Assembly (NCBI RefSeq): GCF_000717175.1
Contig: NZ_JNYD01000019.1
Span: forward strand, 201,866 to 265,865
Length of the DNA: 64,000 bases
Reading direction: 5' to 3'
From: Pseudonocardia autotrophica
GTDB lineage: Bacteria; Actinomycetota; Actinomycetes; Mycobacteriales; Pseudonocardiaceae
This document shows, in pieces, positions 42,516 to 51,016 of this stretch. Under the pieces are notes generated by a model that worked only from the letters and a program-made list of their open reading frames with translations, was not told where the DNA came from and did not search any database. The position numbers and the translations under genes are program-made. Each line of letters opens with the position of its first letter. The first letter of the stretch is position 1.

Positions 42516-43685
42516 CTACTCGAACGCCAGCACCGAGGCGGTGAAGCTGTGGAGGTGGTTCCGCCCACCCACCGGCCCGATCTCCCCGGCGGCGAAGAAC
42601 CCGGCGACCGGGATCTCGCCGAGCTCGGTCCGGACGATCCGCGGGTCGTGGTCGGCGTCGGGGAACATGCCCGCGCCGCGGCCGTTGCACGAGAACAGCA
42701 GCGCGCCGCGGACCTGCGGGAGATCGTCGAGCAGGTGGGCGAGGTCCTCGCCCGCGCCGGCGGCGTCGCGCACCTGGAAGCGCACGGTCCGTCCGACCTC
42801 GACGACGTCGCCGACCGCCACCGCGCCCGCCTCCGGGTCGATGCCCATCACGCCACGGATGAGGAAGTCGCCGCGGCCGTGCTCGTCGGCGTACTCGTCC
42901 ATCGCGACGCCCAGATGCAGGGCCTGCGCCGCCTGGTGCCGCTCCTCCGGCGGCAGCGCCTGGACGATCGCGCCGAGCTTCGCGTAGGCCTGCTCGCCGG
43001 CCAGCTCCAGCAGAAGGTTCGCCTCCGCCGCGGTCACGATCATCGGCGGCCCGATCGGGCGGCAGCCCTGGCTCACCACGGTCCGGACCCCGGCACCCCG
43101 GCCGATCAGCACGCCGGCCGCGCCGCCGTCGAGCACCTCGCCGTCGAGTACGAGTCGGTTGCCGCCGGGCGCCGCGCCGACGCTCGCCAGCCCGCCCATC
43201 AACGGCAGGCCCGGGAGCAGCTCGGCGGACCGCTCGAGGTAGCCGCCGACCGGGAACGAGAACGGGTCGACCAGCAGGATCGCCGCCTCCGCGGCGGCTG
43301 CGGCCGCCGCGGGTGGCGTGCCGGTGACCTCGATGCCACCGGAACTGCGCCGCGCGCCGAGCCGGAACGTGTCGAGCGGGACGCCGGGCAGGGCCGCGGC
43401 GAACACCGAGACCGACGGTTCCTGCTCGACGCCGCGCCCGTCGGCGATCACGCCGTGGGCGGTCGTGCCGATCGCGGCACGGGCGCCCGCCATCTCCATG
43501 GCGCGCACGGCGGCCGCGGCCGCCGCGTCGGGATCGCCGCCGCGCCCGGTGGCCACGAAGACCACCAGCAGATCGGGTGCGCGCCCCTCGAAACCGGCCA
43601 GCGCCTCTGCGGTCGCGACCTCCGCGGCTCCGCGGAGATCGGGACCGACGGCCAGGCCGTCGCCGAAGATCCTGCCGTCGTCCAC
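42516..43685 (-). CDS. FIST N/C-domain sensory protein
   Basis: About 389 aa. The N-terminal FIST domain (AEVATAEALAGFEGRAPDLL then VVFVATG, GTTAHGVIADGRG) is followed by FIST_C (QGCRPIGPPMIVTAAEANLL, IRGVMGIDPEAGAVAVGD, GALLFSCNGRGAGMF, VAGFFAAGEIGPVGGRNHLH). FIST proteins are proposed small-ligand sensors; no histidine kinase or cyclase is fused or adjacent. GTG at 43685 is chosen because GGGGGAGG lies about 9 bases before it; GTGs at 43694 and 43706 are possible. The 300-bp gap to the right separates it from the divergent sod gene. Confidence 0.85.
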   Translation of the reverse strand: MDDGRIFGDGLAVGPDLRGAAEVATAEALAGFEGRAPDLLVVFVATGRGGDPDAAAAAAVRAMEMAGARAAIGTTAHGVIADGRGVEQEPSVSVFAAALPGVPLDTFRLGARRSSGGIEVTGTPPAAAAAAAEAAILLVDPFSFPVGGYLERSAELLPGLPLMGGLASVGAAPGGNRLVLDGEVLDGGAAGVLIGRGAGVRTVVSQGCRPIGPPMIVTAAEANLLLELAGEQAYAKLGAIVQALPPEERHQAAQALHLGVAMDEYADEHGRGDFLIRGVMGIDPEAGAVAVGDVVEVGRTVRFQVRDAAGAGEDLAHLLDDLPQVRGALLFSCNGRGAGMFPDADHDPRIVRTELGEIPVAGFFAAGEIGPVGGRNHLHSFTASVLAFE

Positions 43686-43788
43686 GTCGTCCACCTCCCC
43701 CGCCACCGCGGGGAGCGCCGGTGGCGACGCAGGAATCGTCGCAGGTCCGGGGCAGCGCGACCAGCCGGTCCGACACGGAAACGGAACG

Positions 43789-43826
43789 ACGAGAGGGCCG
43801 CCGGACGTGCCGGACGGCCCTCTCGT
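43789..43826 (-). terminator. Terminator-like hairpin in the sod/FIST divergent gap
   Basis: Perfect 12-bp arms 43789-43800 and 43815-43826 with a 14-base loop. On the minus strand it is followed by the T-rich CGTTCCGTTTCC, so it looks oriented for a leftward transcript beginning within 43827-43985, in front of the superoxide dismutase gene. No gene or tRNA was recognised there. Confidence 0.45.
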
Positions 43827-43985
43827 GGCGCACGGATGTCGAGCTGCCAGAACGATCACCTACGCCGGGGTCCGCATCGGGCGGACGCGGATCACTCTAT
43901 CGCAGATGACTTCGACCTGCGAAGAAGTTGCAACAAGGGATAGCGTCGATCACGACCGACCCCGACACGGAACGGAGCACCCCTC

Positions 43986-44588
43986 GTGGCCCAGTACACG
44001 CTGCCCGACCTGCCCTACGACTACGGCGCCCTCGCCCCGCACATCGCGCCGGAGATCATGGAGCTGCACCACTCCAAGCACCACAACACGTACGTCACCG
44101 CCCTCAACGGCGTCCTCGACAAGCTCGCGGAGGCACGCGCCGGCGGGAACTTCGACGCGATCGTCGGGCTGGAGAAGACGCTGGCGTTCAACCTCGGTGG
44201 CCACGTGAACCACTCGGCGTTCTGGCAGAACCTCTCCCCCGAGGGCGGCGACAAGCCGGACGGCGAGCTCGCCGCGGCGCTCGACGAGGACTTCGGCTCG
44301 TTCGACGCCTTCCAGGCCCACTTCACGGCCGCGGCCACCACGATCCAGGGCTCCGGCTGGGCGATCCTCGGCTGGGACCAGCTCGGGAAGCGACTCCTGG
44401 TGCACCAGCTCTACGACCAGCAGTCCCAGCTGCCGGCCGGCCAGGTCCCGATCGTGCTGCTGGACATGTGGGAGCACGCCTTCTACCTGCAGTACAAGAA
44501 CGTCAAGCCGGACTACGTCAAGGCGTGGTGGAACGTCGTGAACTGGGCGGACGCGCAGCAGCGCTTCGCCGCCGCCCGGGCGAGCTGA
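43986..44588 (+). CDS. Superoxide dismutase, Fe/Mn type
   Basis: 200 aa, canonical length. Metal ligands are His28 (ELHHSKHH), His76 ([10 protein letters not shown]), Asp160 and His164 ([13 protein letters not shown]). It dismutates superoxide in the cytoplasm. Residues GGHVNH and GSGWAILGW are consistent with the SodA/SodB fold, but Fe versus Mn preference is not resolved. GTG start. A GTTGCAAC palindrome at 43926-43933 lies about 55 bases upstream and may be regulatory. A 22-bp tandem repeat lies between it and the convergent cinA gene. Confidence 0.95.
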   Translation: MAQYTLPDLPYDYGALAPHIAPEIMELHHSKHHNTYVTALNGVLDKLAEARAGGNFDAIVGLEKTLAFNLGGHVNHSAFWQNLSPEGGDKPDGELAAALDEDFGSFDAFQAHFTAAATTIQGSGWAILGWDQLGKRLLVHQLYDQQSQLPAGQVPIVLLDMWEHAFYLQYKNVKPDYVKAWWNVVNWADAQQRFAAARAS

Positions 44589-44662
44589 GCCGCCGGGCCG
44601 GGCCCGCACCCCCGGGCCCGGCCCCGTATCACGGGAACCCACACCCCGACTCGCCGGAGGCC

Positions 44663-44814
44663 GGAACTCCCGCCTCGCGGTGCCGGAACTCCCGACTCGC
44701 GGTGCCACAACTCCCGACTCGCGGTGCCACAACTCCCGACTCGCGGTGCCAGAACTCCCGACTCGCGGTGCCAGAACTCCCGACTCGCGGTGCCGGAGCC
44801 CGACTCGCGGTGCC
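44663..44814. repeat. 22-bp tandem repeat, seven units
   Basis: Units start at 44663, 44685, 44707, 44729, 44751, 44773 and 44795 (last unit 20 bases). The unit is two variable bases, then AACTCCCGACTCGCGGTGCC. The variable pair reads GG, GG, AC, AC, AG, AG, GG; unit 1 has one further change and unit 7 has lost two bases. A degenerate copy (CCCGACTCGCC) precedes the array. It ends 5 bases before the cinA stop codon. No stem-loop longer than a few base pairs is formed by one unit. Confidence 0.92.
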
Positions 44815-44819
44815 GGGAC

Positions 44820-46118
44820 TCAGTGCGGGAGGCCGCCTGCGGCGCGGAGCAGGAGGTGCATCGCGAGGTCGGTGGAGCGCTCCCGGATGTCCCCCCGCGA
44901 CCCGGGCAGGACGGGGTCGCGGGCGAGGACCTGCCCGTCGGCCGTCGTGACGCAGAAGCAGACGTACCCGACCGGCTTGGCCTCCGTCCCGCCACCCGGC
45001 CCGGCCACCCCTGTGATCCCGACGCCGATCGAGGCGCCGAACTTCTCCCGCGCCCCGTCGGCCAGCGCGCGGGCCACCTCCGGCGACACCGCCCCGTGCT
45101 CCGCGATCATCTCGGCAGGCACGCCCAGCAGCGAGGTCTTGGCCTCGTTCGAGTAGGCGACCACCCCGCCGTCGACGTAGTCCGACGAGCCGGCGCGGTC
45201 GACCAGCCGCGACGCCAGCATCCCGCCGGTGCACGACTCCCCCGTCGCGACGGTGAGCCCGTGCTCGAGCAGCGCCTCCGCGAGCAGCTCGTCCGTGGTC
45301 GCGCCGACCGCGCTGACCAGCTGCTTGCGGTGCCGCGCGATCAGCTCGTCGGCCAGCTCGGCCGCGACCGTCTCGGCGCCGGGCAACGGGTGCAGGTCGA
45401 CCTCCAGCTCCGAGCGGCGAAGGCAGGTCGTCACCTCCACGTCGGACAGGTCCCGGGCGCGCTCGATGTCGCGGAGCGTCTCGGCGATCTCGGACTCGGG
45501 CAGGTTGAAGAAGCGCAGGGACCTCGCCTCGGCCCGCGGCACGGTGGCGAGCAGCTCCGCGAAGGGCGCCGCCTCCAGCACGGCCGGCCACATCCCCTGC
45601 AGCTCGCGCGGCGGCCCGGGCAGCACGACGACGAGCGGCCCGTCCGGGCGCCGGACGACGAGCCCGGGCGCGGTCCCGACCGGCTCCAGCGCGACGGCCC
45701 CCCGCGGCACCATGGCCTGCTTGCGCGTGGCCTCGTCGAGGGCGGGCCCGGCGAACCCGGTGCGCCGCGCCCACCGCGCCACCCGGCGGCCGATCGTCTC
45801 CTGCATCGCGGTGTCGAGCTCCAGCTCCGCACCCACGAACGCCGCGACGATCTCGACCGTGATGTCGTCCGCGGTCGGCCCGAGGCCCCCGCTGGTCACG
45901 ACCAGGTCGACGCCGCCCTCGGTCACCTGGCGCAGCGCGGCGGCCAGGTCCTCCGGCCGGTCCCCGACGAGCACGACCTGTGCGACCTCGAACCCGAGCT
46001 CGCCCAGCTCGCGGGCCACCCACGGCCCGTTGGCGTCCCGGACGGCGCCGGTGAGCAGCTCGCTCCCGGTCACGACGATGCCGGCGCGCGGCCGGCGGAC
46101 CCTCGATCCCTCACCCAC
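44820..46118 (-). CDS. cinA: CinA-family protein (competence/damage-inducible; NMN deamidase)
   Basis: 432 aa with both CinA domains: the N-terminal MoCF/COG1058 domain (GIVVTGSELLTGAVRDANG, VTSGGLGPTADDITVE, MVPRGAVALEPVGTAPGLVV) and the C-terminal pyrophosphate/amidase domain (LTVATGESCTGGMLASRLVD, GGVVAYSNEAKTSLLGV, SIGVGITGVAGPGGGTEAKP). The C-terminal domain of related proteins deamidates nicotinamide mononucleotide in pyridine-nucleotide recycling, and the N-terminal one hydrolyses ADP-ribose. GTG start. The 3' end abuts the 22-bp repeat. Confidence 0.94.
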   Translation of the reverse strand: MGEGSRVRRPRAGIVVTGSELLTGAVRDANGPWVARELGELGFEVAQVVLVGDRPEDLAAALRQVTEGGVDLVVTSGGLGPTADDITVEIVAAFVGAELELDTAMQETIGRRVARWARRTGFAGPALDEATRKQAMVPRGAVALEPVGTAPGLVVRRPDGPLVVVLPGPPRELQGMWPAVLEAAPFAELLATVPRAEARSLRFFNLPESEIAETLRDIERARDLSDVEVTTCLRRSELEVDLHPLPGAETVAAELADELIARHRKQLVSAVGATTDELLAEALLEHGLTVATGESCTGGMLASRLVDRAGSSDYVDGGVVAYSNEAKTSLLGVPAEMIAEHGAVSPEVARALADGAREKFGASIGVGITGVAGPGGGTEAKPVGYVCFCVTTADGQVLARDPVLPGSRGDIRERSTDLAMHLLLRAAGGLPH

Positions 46119-46335
46119 GCAAGGACCCTACCCCGGCCCGGGCGCGTCGATCGGCGATCGACACGGAGCGTGATCGCAACCGCGTGAACCACCCGGTGGT
46201 GCACCCGCAAGGACGTCACTGACCTGGGGATGTGCTCGTTCTCAGGGTGGTCACAGCGTGCGTGCGGAGACTGGTGTTCGTCCCACCCGGGACGCCCGAA
46301 CGCCGGGAGCCGGGCCGGGACGGAAGGGACGCGAG

Positions 46336-47604
46336 ATGACGGACGAGCACGGACCCACGTGGGTCGGCGAGACCGACGTCGACGACGTCGCGGGCCTGCA
46401 CGTCGAGCCCCGCTACACCGCCGCGAGGCTGCTGGTCACCGCGCACGGCGACGCCGTGGGGCAGGTGACCGTGCCGCTGCGCGCCGGCGTGGCCGACGCC
46501 GTGACCGTGGCCGACGCGGTCCGCGAGCAGCTCGGGGCCCTGCCGGAGCCGCGGCCGGTGCCGAGCTCCGTCGAGCCGGTCACCGTCGTGATCGCCACCC
46601 GCGGGCGCGCCGAGAGCCTGGGCCGCGCGGTGCGCGCCGTGCTGGCCGGCGACCACCCCGCCGTCACGGTGCTCGTGGTCGACAACGACCCGGCCGACGA
46701 CGCGACCGAGCGGGTCGTCGCCGCCATCGGCGACCCCCGGGTCCGCTACCTGCGCGAGCCGCGCCGGGGCACGTCCGCCGGGCGGAACCGCGGGCTGGCC
46801 GAGGCGGAGACCCGGCTCGTCGCCTTCACCGACGACGACACCGAGGTCGACACGGCCTGGGCCCGCCGGCTCGCCGGCGCGTTCGCCGCGGACCCCGAGG
46901 TCGTCTGCGTGAGCGGGCCGGTGCTCGCCGCGCGCCTCGACACCGAGCAGGAACTCCTCGCCGACGCAACGCTGGGCTGGGCCAAGGGCTTCCGCCCGCG
47001 GACCTTCTCGCTCGCCGCGCCGCCCGCGGACTCGGCGATCTTCCCGTTCGCCCCCGGCCTGCTGGGGATCGGCGCGAACCTGGCCGTGCGGGCGGACGTC
47101 GCCCGCGAGATCGGCGGGTTCGACGAGGCCTTCGGCCCCGGCTCCCCCACCCGCAGCGGCGAGGACTGCGAGTTCCTGGTGCGGCTGGTGCTCGCCGGGC
47201 ACGTGCTGGCCTACGAGCCGGCCGCCTGGGTGCGCCACCACCACCGCAGCGACCTCGTCGGGCTGCAGGAGCAGGTCGAGGGCTACGCGGTCGGCCTGGC
47301 CGGCTTCCTCACCAAGGTCGCGCTCTCGCCGCGCGGCCGGGCCGCAGCGCTGCGCCGCATCCCGGCGGCCGTGCGCCGGCTGGGCGCGATCGCCGACCGC
47401 GACGCCGGGGTGACGGGTGGCGCCGAGCCCGCCGCACCGGGCTCCGGCCGGCGGCACCGGGCGCTGCTCTCCGGGCCGTGGCTCTACCTGCGCTCCCGGC
47501 GCCGCGCGCTGCGCTCCGGCGGGCGGGTGCCGCCGCTCGTGCTCGCGGCCGTGCCCCCGGCCCGCGCGGAGCGCCCGCGCGAGCCGGTGCTGGGCCTGCA
47601 CTGA
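46336..47604 (+). CDS. Family 2 glycosyltransferase
   Basis: 422 aa. After a ~75-residue N-terminal region comes a GT-A fold: VTVVIATRGRAESLGRAVRA, LVVDNDPADD, GTSAGRNRGLAEAETRLVAF, the metal-binding FTDDDTEVDTAW, GIGANLAVRADVAREIGGFD and SGEDCEFLVRLVLAGHVLAY with the ED of the catalytic base. C-terminal ~90 residues are Arg-rich. ATG at 46336 has GAAGGG 8 bases upstream. No polysaccharide cluster surrounds it; acceptor and sugar are unknown. Convergent with a membrane protein gene. Confidence 0.9.
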   Translation: MTDEHGPTWVGETDVDDVAGLHVEPRYTAARLLVTAHGDAVGQVTVPLRAGVADAVTVADAVREQLGALPEPRPVPSSVEPVTVVIATRGRAESLGRAVRAVLAGDHPAVTVLVVDNDPADDATERVVAAIGDPRVRYLREPRRGTSAGRNRGLAEAETRLVAFTDDDTEVDTAWARRLAGAFAADPEVVCVSGPVLAARLDTEQELLADATLGWAKGFRPRTFSLAAPPADSAIFPFAPGLLGIGANLAVRADVAREIGGFDEAFGPGSPTRSGEDCEFLVRLVLAGHVLAYEPAAWVRHHHRSDLVGLQEQVEGYAVGLAGFLTKVALSPRGRAAALRRIPAAVRRLGAIADRDAGVTGGAEPAAPGSGRRHRALLSGPWLYLRSRRRALRSGGRVPPLVLAAVPPARAERPREPVLGLH

Positions 47605-47611
47605 TCCGGTC

Positions 47612-47651
47612 GTGAGTGCGAATGGTCGCCAGAGCGACTATCGGCACTCAC
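47612..47651. terminator. Imperfect hairpin at convergent junction
   Basis: Arms 47612-47629 and 47634-47651 (GTGAGTGCGAATGGTCGC against GCGACTATCGGCACTCAC) match at about 15 of 18 positions, loop CAGA. It covers the stop codon (CTA at 47638-47640, read TAG) of the leftward gene. Similar in ends and placement to the hairpin at 34805. Confidence 0.65.
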
Positions 47652-48372
47652 GGGTGCCGGTGACCCACTCGCGGTCGCTCATCCGCAGCGCGCGGATCCC
47701 GACGACCAGCAGGTACAGGCCGAGCAGCGCGCCGCCGACGATGTTGGCCGCCGCGCTGTAGCGCAGCGCCGGCACCATGATCAGGCCGACCGATGCGACG
47801 ATCGTCAGGGCGAGGCTCCAGTGCAGGAAGCCGGCCCGCCGGCCCGCGACCGCACCGAGCGCCAGGCCGAGGAACACGAGCATGATCGTCGGCCCGCCCA
47901 GGAACGCCGCCAGCGGCAGGTTCTGCGCGCCCTCGGACACCTGCACGGCCACGTCGGGCGCGAGGTGCTGGCGGATGGACAGGTCGTAGAAGTCCGTGAC
48001 CAGCAGGCCGGGCAGGGCCAGCGTCCCGATCCAGGACAGCATCAGGGCCAGGCTGCCGAGCACCCGCCCGCGCCGGCGGGTCATCGCGGCGAGCGCCAGC
48101 AGCGTCGGCGTGATCCCCATGTAGCCGAAGAACAGCAGGACCGCCGCGACCTGGCTGCGCAGCGGGTCCACGCTCAGGGAGTCCAGGTAGGCGAGGGTCC
48201 CCTCGCCGGTCTCCCAGACCGTCGTCGCGAAGCCCGCGGTGACGAGCAGGCCACCGACCGCCGCCGAGAGGCCGACAGCACGCCGCCGGAAGCCCGTCGC
48301 GGGCGGCACGGCCGGGGCGGGCGCGGTGAGGGTGTGGCCGGCGTAGTCGTCGGCCGAGAGGTGCAGGGACAT
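47638..48372 (-). CDS. Multi-pass membrane protein of unknown function
   Basis: 244 aa with six to seven hydrophobic helices: AVGLSAAVGGLLVTAGFATT, VAAVLLFFGYMGITPTLLAL, VLGSLALMLSWIGTLALPGL, AFLGGPTIMLVFLGLALGAV, FLHWSLALTIVASVGLIMVP and IVGGALLGLYLLVVGIRAL. The N-terminal ~28 residues are soluble. No family could be named. Upstream, 150 bp separate it from the divergent LuxR-type response regulator, which might control it. Its stop codon lies within the 47612 hairpin. Confidence 0.7.
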   Translation of the reverse strand: MSLHLSADDYAGHTLTAPAPAVPPATGFRRRAVGLSAAVGGLLVTAGFATTVWETGEGTLAYLDSLSVDPLRSQVAAVLLFFGYMGITPTLLALAAMTRRRGRVLGSLALMLSWIGTLALPGLLVTDFYDLSIRQHLAPDVAVQVSEGAQNLPLAAFLGGPTIMLVFLGLALGAVAGRRAGFLHWSLALTIVASVGLIMVPALRYSAAANIVGGALLGLYLLVVGIRALRMSDREWVTGTRECR

Positions 48373-48473
48373 CGTCGGCTCCTTCGGATCGCTCGACGGG
48401 AACCCTCGCGGGACGACGCCGCCGGGGCACCGGTGTCACCCTGCGTCCGCGCGGGTGGTCACTGCCCGGCAAC

Positions 48474-48490
48474 GGTGTGGTCGGCACACC
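48474..48490. promoter_or_regulatory. GGTGTG-N5-CACACC palindrome before response regulator
   Basis: Perfect arms 48474-48479 and 48485-48490, 35 bases before the GTG of the LuxR-type response regulator. Related in form to the elements at 3736, 55048 and 62931. Autoregulatory operator is inference. Confidence 0.4.
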
Positions 48491-48525
48491 CCCGTGCCGC
48501 GCGGGGCCCCCTCTAGGCTGGGCGT

Positions 48526-49185
48526 GTGAAGATCCGAGTGGTCCTGGCGGAGGACAACGCCCTGCTCCGGCACGGACTGGTGCGCCTGATCGACGGCACC
48601 GAGGACCTCTCGCTCGTCGGTGCGGCCCCCGACCTGCCGACGCTCACCGCGCTGATCGACGAGCACGACCCGGACGTCGTGGTCACCGACATCCGGATGC
48701 CCCCGACCAACTCGGACGAGGGCCTCTCCGTGGCCGCGGACCTGCGCGTCCGCAAGCCGGAGACCGGCGTGATCCTGCTGTCGCAGTACGCGGAGGCGCA
48801 GTACGCGCTGACCCTGCTCGCCGACGGCACCGCCCGGCGCGGCTACCTGCTCAAGGAGCGGGTGGCCGACGGGGACGAGCTGGCCGAGGCGGTGCGCCGC
48901 GTCGCCGACGGCGGCTCGGTGATCGACCCGACCGTGATCGAGGGCCTGGTTGCGGCGCAGCGGGCGAAGCCGTCGGAGCTCGACGCGCTCACCCCGCGCG
49001 AGCTCGAGGTCCTCGGCGAGATGGCGCAGGGCAAGAGCAACGCCTCGATCGCCGCCGCGCTCGTGCTGTCCGAGCGGGCGATCGAGAAGCACACCAACTC
49101 GATCTTCTCCAAGCTCGGGCTCTCCGAGGAGCGCGACCTCAACCGCCGGGTGTCCGCGGTGCTGGTCTACCTGCAGAACAGGTAA
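48526..49185 (+). CDS. NarL/LuxR-type response regulator (orphan)
   Basis: 219 aa: receiver domain with acidic pocket VVLAEDNALLRHG, phospho-acceptor Asp in VVVTDIRMPP and Lys in GYLLKERVAD, then a LuxR-type HTH (LTPRELEVLGEMAQGKSNAS, LVLSERAIEKHTNSIFSKLG). The ending LSEERDLNRRVSAVLVYL is common in actinobacterial orphan regulators. GTG start. No histidine kinase is adjacent; the nearest in the window is at 60361-62076. A GGTGTG palindrome precedes it. It marks the left edge of the decayed island. Confidence 0.93.
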   Translation: MKIRVVLAEDNALLRHGLVRLIDGTEDLSLVGAAPDLPTLTALIDEHDPDVVVTDIRMPPTNSDEGLSVAADLRVRKPETGVILLSQYAEAQYALTLLADGTARRGYLLKERVADGDELAEAVRRVADGGSVIDPTVIEGLVAAQRAKPSELDALTPRELEVLGEMAQGKSNASIAAALVLSERAIEKHTNSIFSKLGLSEERDLNRRVSAVLVYLQNR

Positions 49186-49279
49186 CTAGCATTCGGGGTT
49201 GAGGTTTGGACCTCGACTCATTAGTCGACTTGCCTGATTAGCCGATTTCTGGACCACAAGATGCCCTGATCCGTCCCGG

Positions 49280-49900
49280 CGTGTCCGGCGGTGACGCAGC
49301 CTGCTGCGGCCCAGGGATGACCCGAGCGGTTCCACATAGGACACGTTGCCCACCTCCAAGTCGGACCAGTGGTGGGTGGCGGACTTCTCCTACGTGTGGA
49401 CGTTGGCCGGGTTCTGCTACGTCGCGTTGCTCACCGGCGTCTACTCCCGGCGCATACTGGGCTGGCGAGTCAGCACCTCGAAGGGCACGCCGCTGTTGCT
49501 GTCGGTGCTCGAGCAGGCCCTGTTCACCCCGCAGACGAGCGAATGCCGAATTCACCGCCACCGGACTGGTCCATCACTCCGATGCTGGGTCGCAATACAC
49601 GTCTCTGGCGTTCACGAAGCCCTGCGCGAGGCCGGGATCGCCGGCTCCATCGGCACCGTCGGCGACGCTCTGGACAACGCACTCATGGAGTCCACCATCG
49701 GGCTGTTCAAGACCGAGCTCGTCGAGCGCCACCCCCCGCTCCTGGAGCGGACGGGCCGAGTTCGAGCGCGCGACCGCGGAGTGGGTGCACTAGTACAACC
49801 ACGCCCGACTGCACTCCGCGCTCGGACACGTCCCGCCGCGGAGTTCGAACAGCGCTACCGTGACCTGAACGAGGCTGCCTCGACACCCGAGGTGGCCTGA
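49280..49900 (+). mobile_element. Decayed IS3-family transposase (OrfB) relic
   Basis: Pieces of one DDE transposase are spread over two frames. Frame A (from 49346): WWVADFSYVWTLAGFCYVAL and VYSRRILGWRVSTSKGTP; frame B: GLVHHSDAGSQYTSLAF (about 49565-49615); frame A: REAGIAGSIGTVGDALDNAL then MESTIGLFKTELVERH; frame B: GRAEFERATAEWVH, a TAG (49791-49793) where Trp is usual, YNHARLHSALGHVPP; frame A: EFEQRYRDLNE. At least four frameshifts plus one nonsense change. The two Asp and the Glu of the DDE triad are all still visible but not in one frame. OrfA and terminal inverted repeats were not found. Confidence 0.85.
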
Positions 49901-49972
49901 ACCACGCCTCCGACGGAGCCAGGCCGGTTCAGAAGGACCGCGAGGGCGATCGGCCCAACGAGGACTAGGTTC

Positions 49973-50045
49973 TTACGGCCGCACGATCGCGTGCGTCTCC
50001 TCCACGAAGTAGCGGCCGCCCTCGCCGACGGCTATCGCTATCCCG
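49973..50045 (-). pseudogene. Possible C-terminal gene fragment of unknown origin
   Basis: A short leftward frame reads IAIAVGEGGRYFVEETHAIV then RP and stop (TAA, 49973-49975). Nothing upstream continues it, and no family is recognised. It may be a remnant left by rearrangement beside the IS3 relic, or chance. Confidence 0.2.
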
Positions 50046-50068
50046 CTGCGTGACATCCTCGATCGCGA

Positions 50069-50108
50069 GGCGGGGTCGGCCCTCGAAGACCTCCGGGCCG
50101 ACCCCGCC
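50069..50108. terminator. 14-bp perfect hairpin
   Basis: Arms 50069-50082 and 50095-50108 (GGCGGGGTCGGCCC and its complement) with a 12-base loop. It lies 48 bases beyond the stop of the leftward secreted-protein gene and is its likely terminator. Confidence 0.6.
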
Positions 50109-50155
50109 ATACTTCACTCAGAAGCGCGGCTTGGCGGTCGGATGACGCTCGTCAC

Positions 50156-50674
50156 CTACGCAAGAGCAGCGCAGACATCCGTCCGGGAGCCGCTCAGGCT
50201 GTAGCTCGTGGTCCTTCCAAAATTGCCCTCCGGGGGCGAGCCAGGCGCGGCAGGCGGGGTGAGCGTGAACTGCACGCGGCCGGTGCTGTACGCCAGTTGC
50301 GGCACCCCTGGGTAGCTGTTGGCGACGGTGGTGAACAGGAGGTTCGGCCCGCCTGCGACGGCGGTCAAGGTCCCATCGGAATTGATGGTGGTCCTTGAGG
50401 GTCCGCTGACATTGTAGGTGAGCGTCTTGCCGCTTATGTCGTTGGTGACCTTGGCGGTGGCGTTTCCGGTCACCAGACCGTTGGGGCCCGGCCGCAGCTT
50501 CTGGTTACTGGTGTAGAGGATCGTGACGGGGAATGAGCAGTACCCGTTGTCACCCGCGGTGTTCCTTCCCTGCAGGTGGAAAGTGGTCACCTCAGCGGCC
50601 TGTGCCGTGCCGGTGAAGGCGAAGGCACCGAGCAGGGCCACGGCTGTCGCCAGCAAGGTACGCGAGAGCTTCAT
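50156..50674 (-). CDS. Secreted protein of unknown function
   Basis: 172 aa. Sec signal peptide MKLSRTLLATAVALLGAFAF with cut after AQA (about residue 27). The mature part is beta-rich, Thr/Ser/Asn/Gly-rich (VTTFHLQGRNTAGDNGYCSF, LVTGNATAKVTNDISGKTLT, TTSYSLSGSRTDVCAALA) with two cysteines. ATG 50674 is preferred over 50689 because GGAGAGG lies 8 bases before it. Base composition is lower in G+C than the flanking genes, and it sits between transposase and integrase relics, so acquisition by transfer is likely. No family recognised. Confidence 0.72.
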   Translation of the reverse strand: MKLSRTLLATAVALLGAFAFTGTAQAAEVTTFHLQGRNTAGDNGYCSFPVTILYTSNQKLRPGPNGLVTGNATAKVTNDISGKTLTYNVSGPSRTTINSDGTLTAVAGGPNLLFTTVANSYPGVPQLAYSTGRVQFTLTPPAAPGSPPEGNFGRTTSYSLSGSRTDVCAALA

Positions 50675-51016
50675 GGACGACCTCTCCATTGAGGACTGCG
50701 ACTCGCGTCTGCGAGCGCGTCAGAGTGTTCGCTCCAGGTCATGTGATCGTCACGCTGGCGAACCAGAAGAAGTGCCTCTTTGATGCAGGTTTGTCCTGTC
50801 CTGCCCGATTGGGGCGTATGCGTACAACTACGTATTGCCCGAGCCCGGGTGGTCAGCGTGGCCAGTTGCCCGGATCGACAGGCAGTGGGGACGTCGTGGG
50901 TCCACCGGTCCACGACGTCAATCGGTCGACTCTCTCCAGACGGGCCAGCCGCTCATCGGCTCCTCAACATCTGCCGAGGTCCTCGGCCAGGTCCCGCATC
51001 CCCTCAGCACGTACTA

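Noticed and set aside
42240..43943. Rightward open frame of 567 codons opposite the FIST gene
   Set aside because: Low-complexity shadow of the leftward FIST gene, which has clear domain motifs.
43827..43985. tRNA gene in the sod upstream region
   Set aside because: No T-loop GTTCRANNC motif with a matching acceptor stem on either strand; only short local palindromes.
44663..44814. CRISPR-like array from the 22-bp repeats
   Set aside because: Units are directly adjacent with no spacers and no cas genes nearby.
49186..49345. Intact terminal inverted repeats or OrfA of the IS3 element
   Set aside because: I could not find a matching inverted repeat at 49900-49960 nor an OrfA-like helix-turn-helix reading frame; only the OrfB relic is supported.
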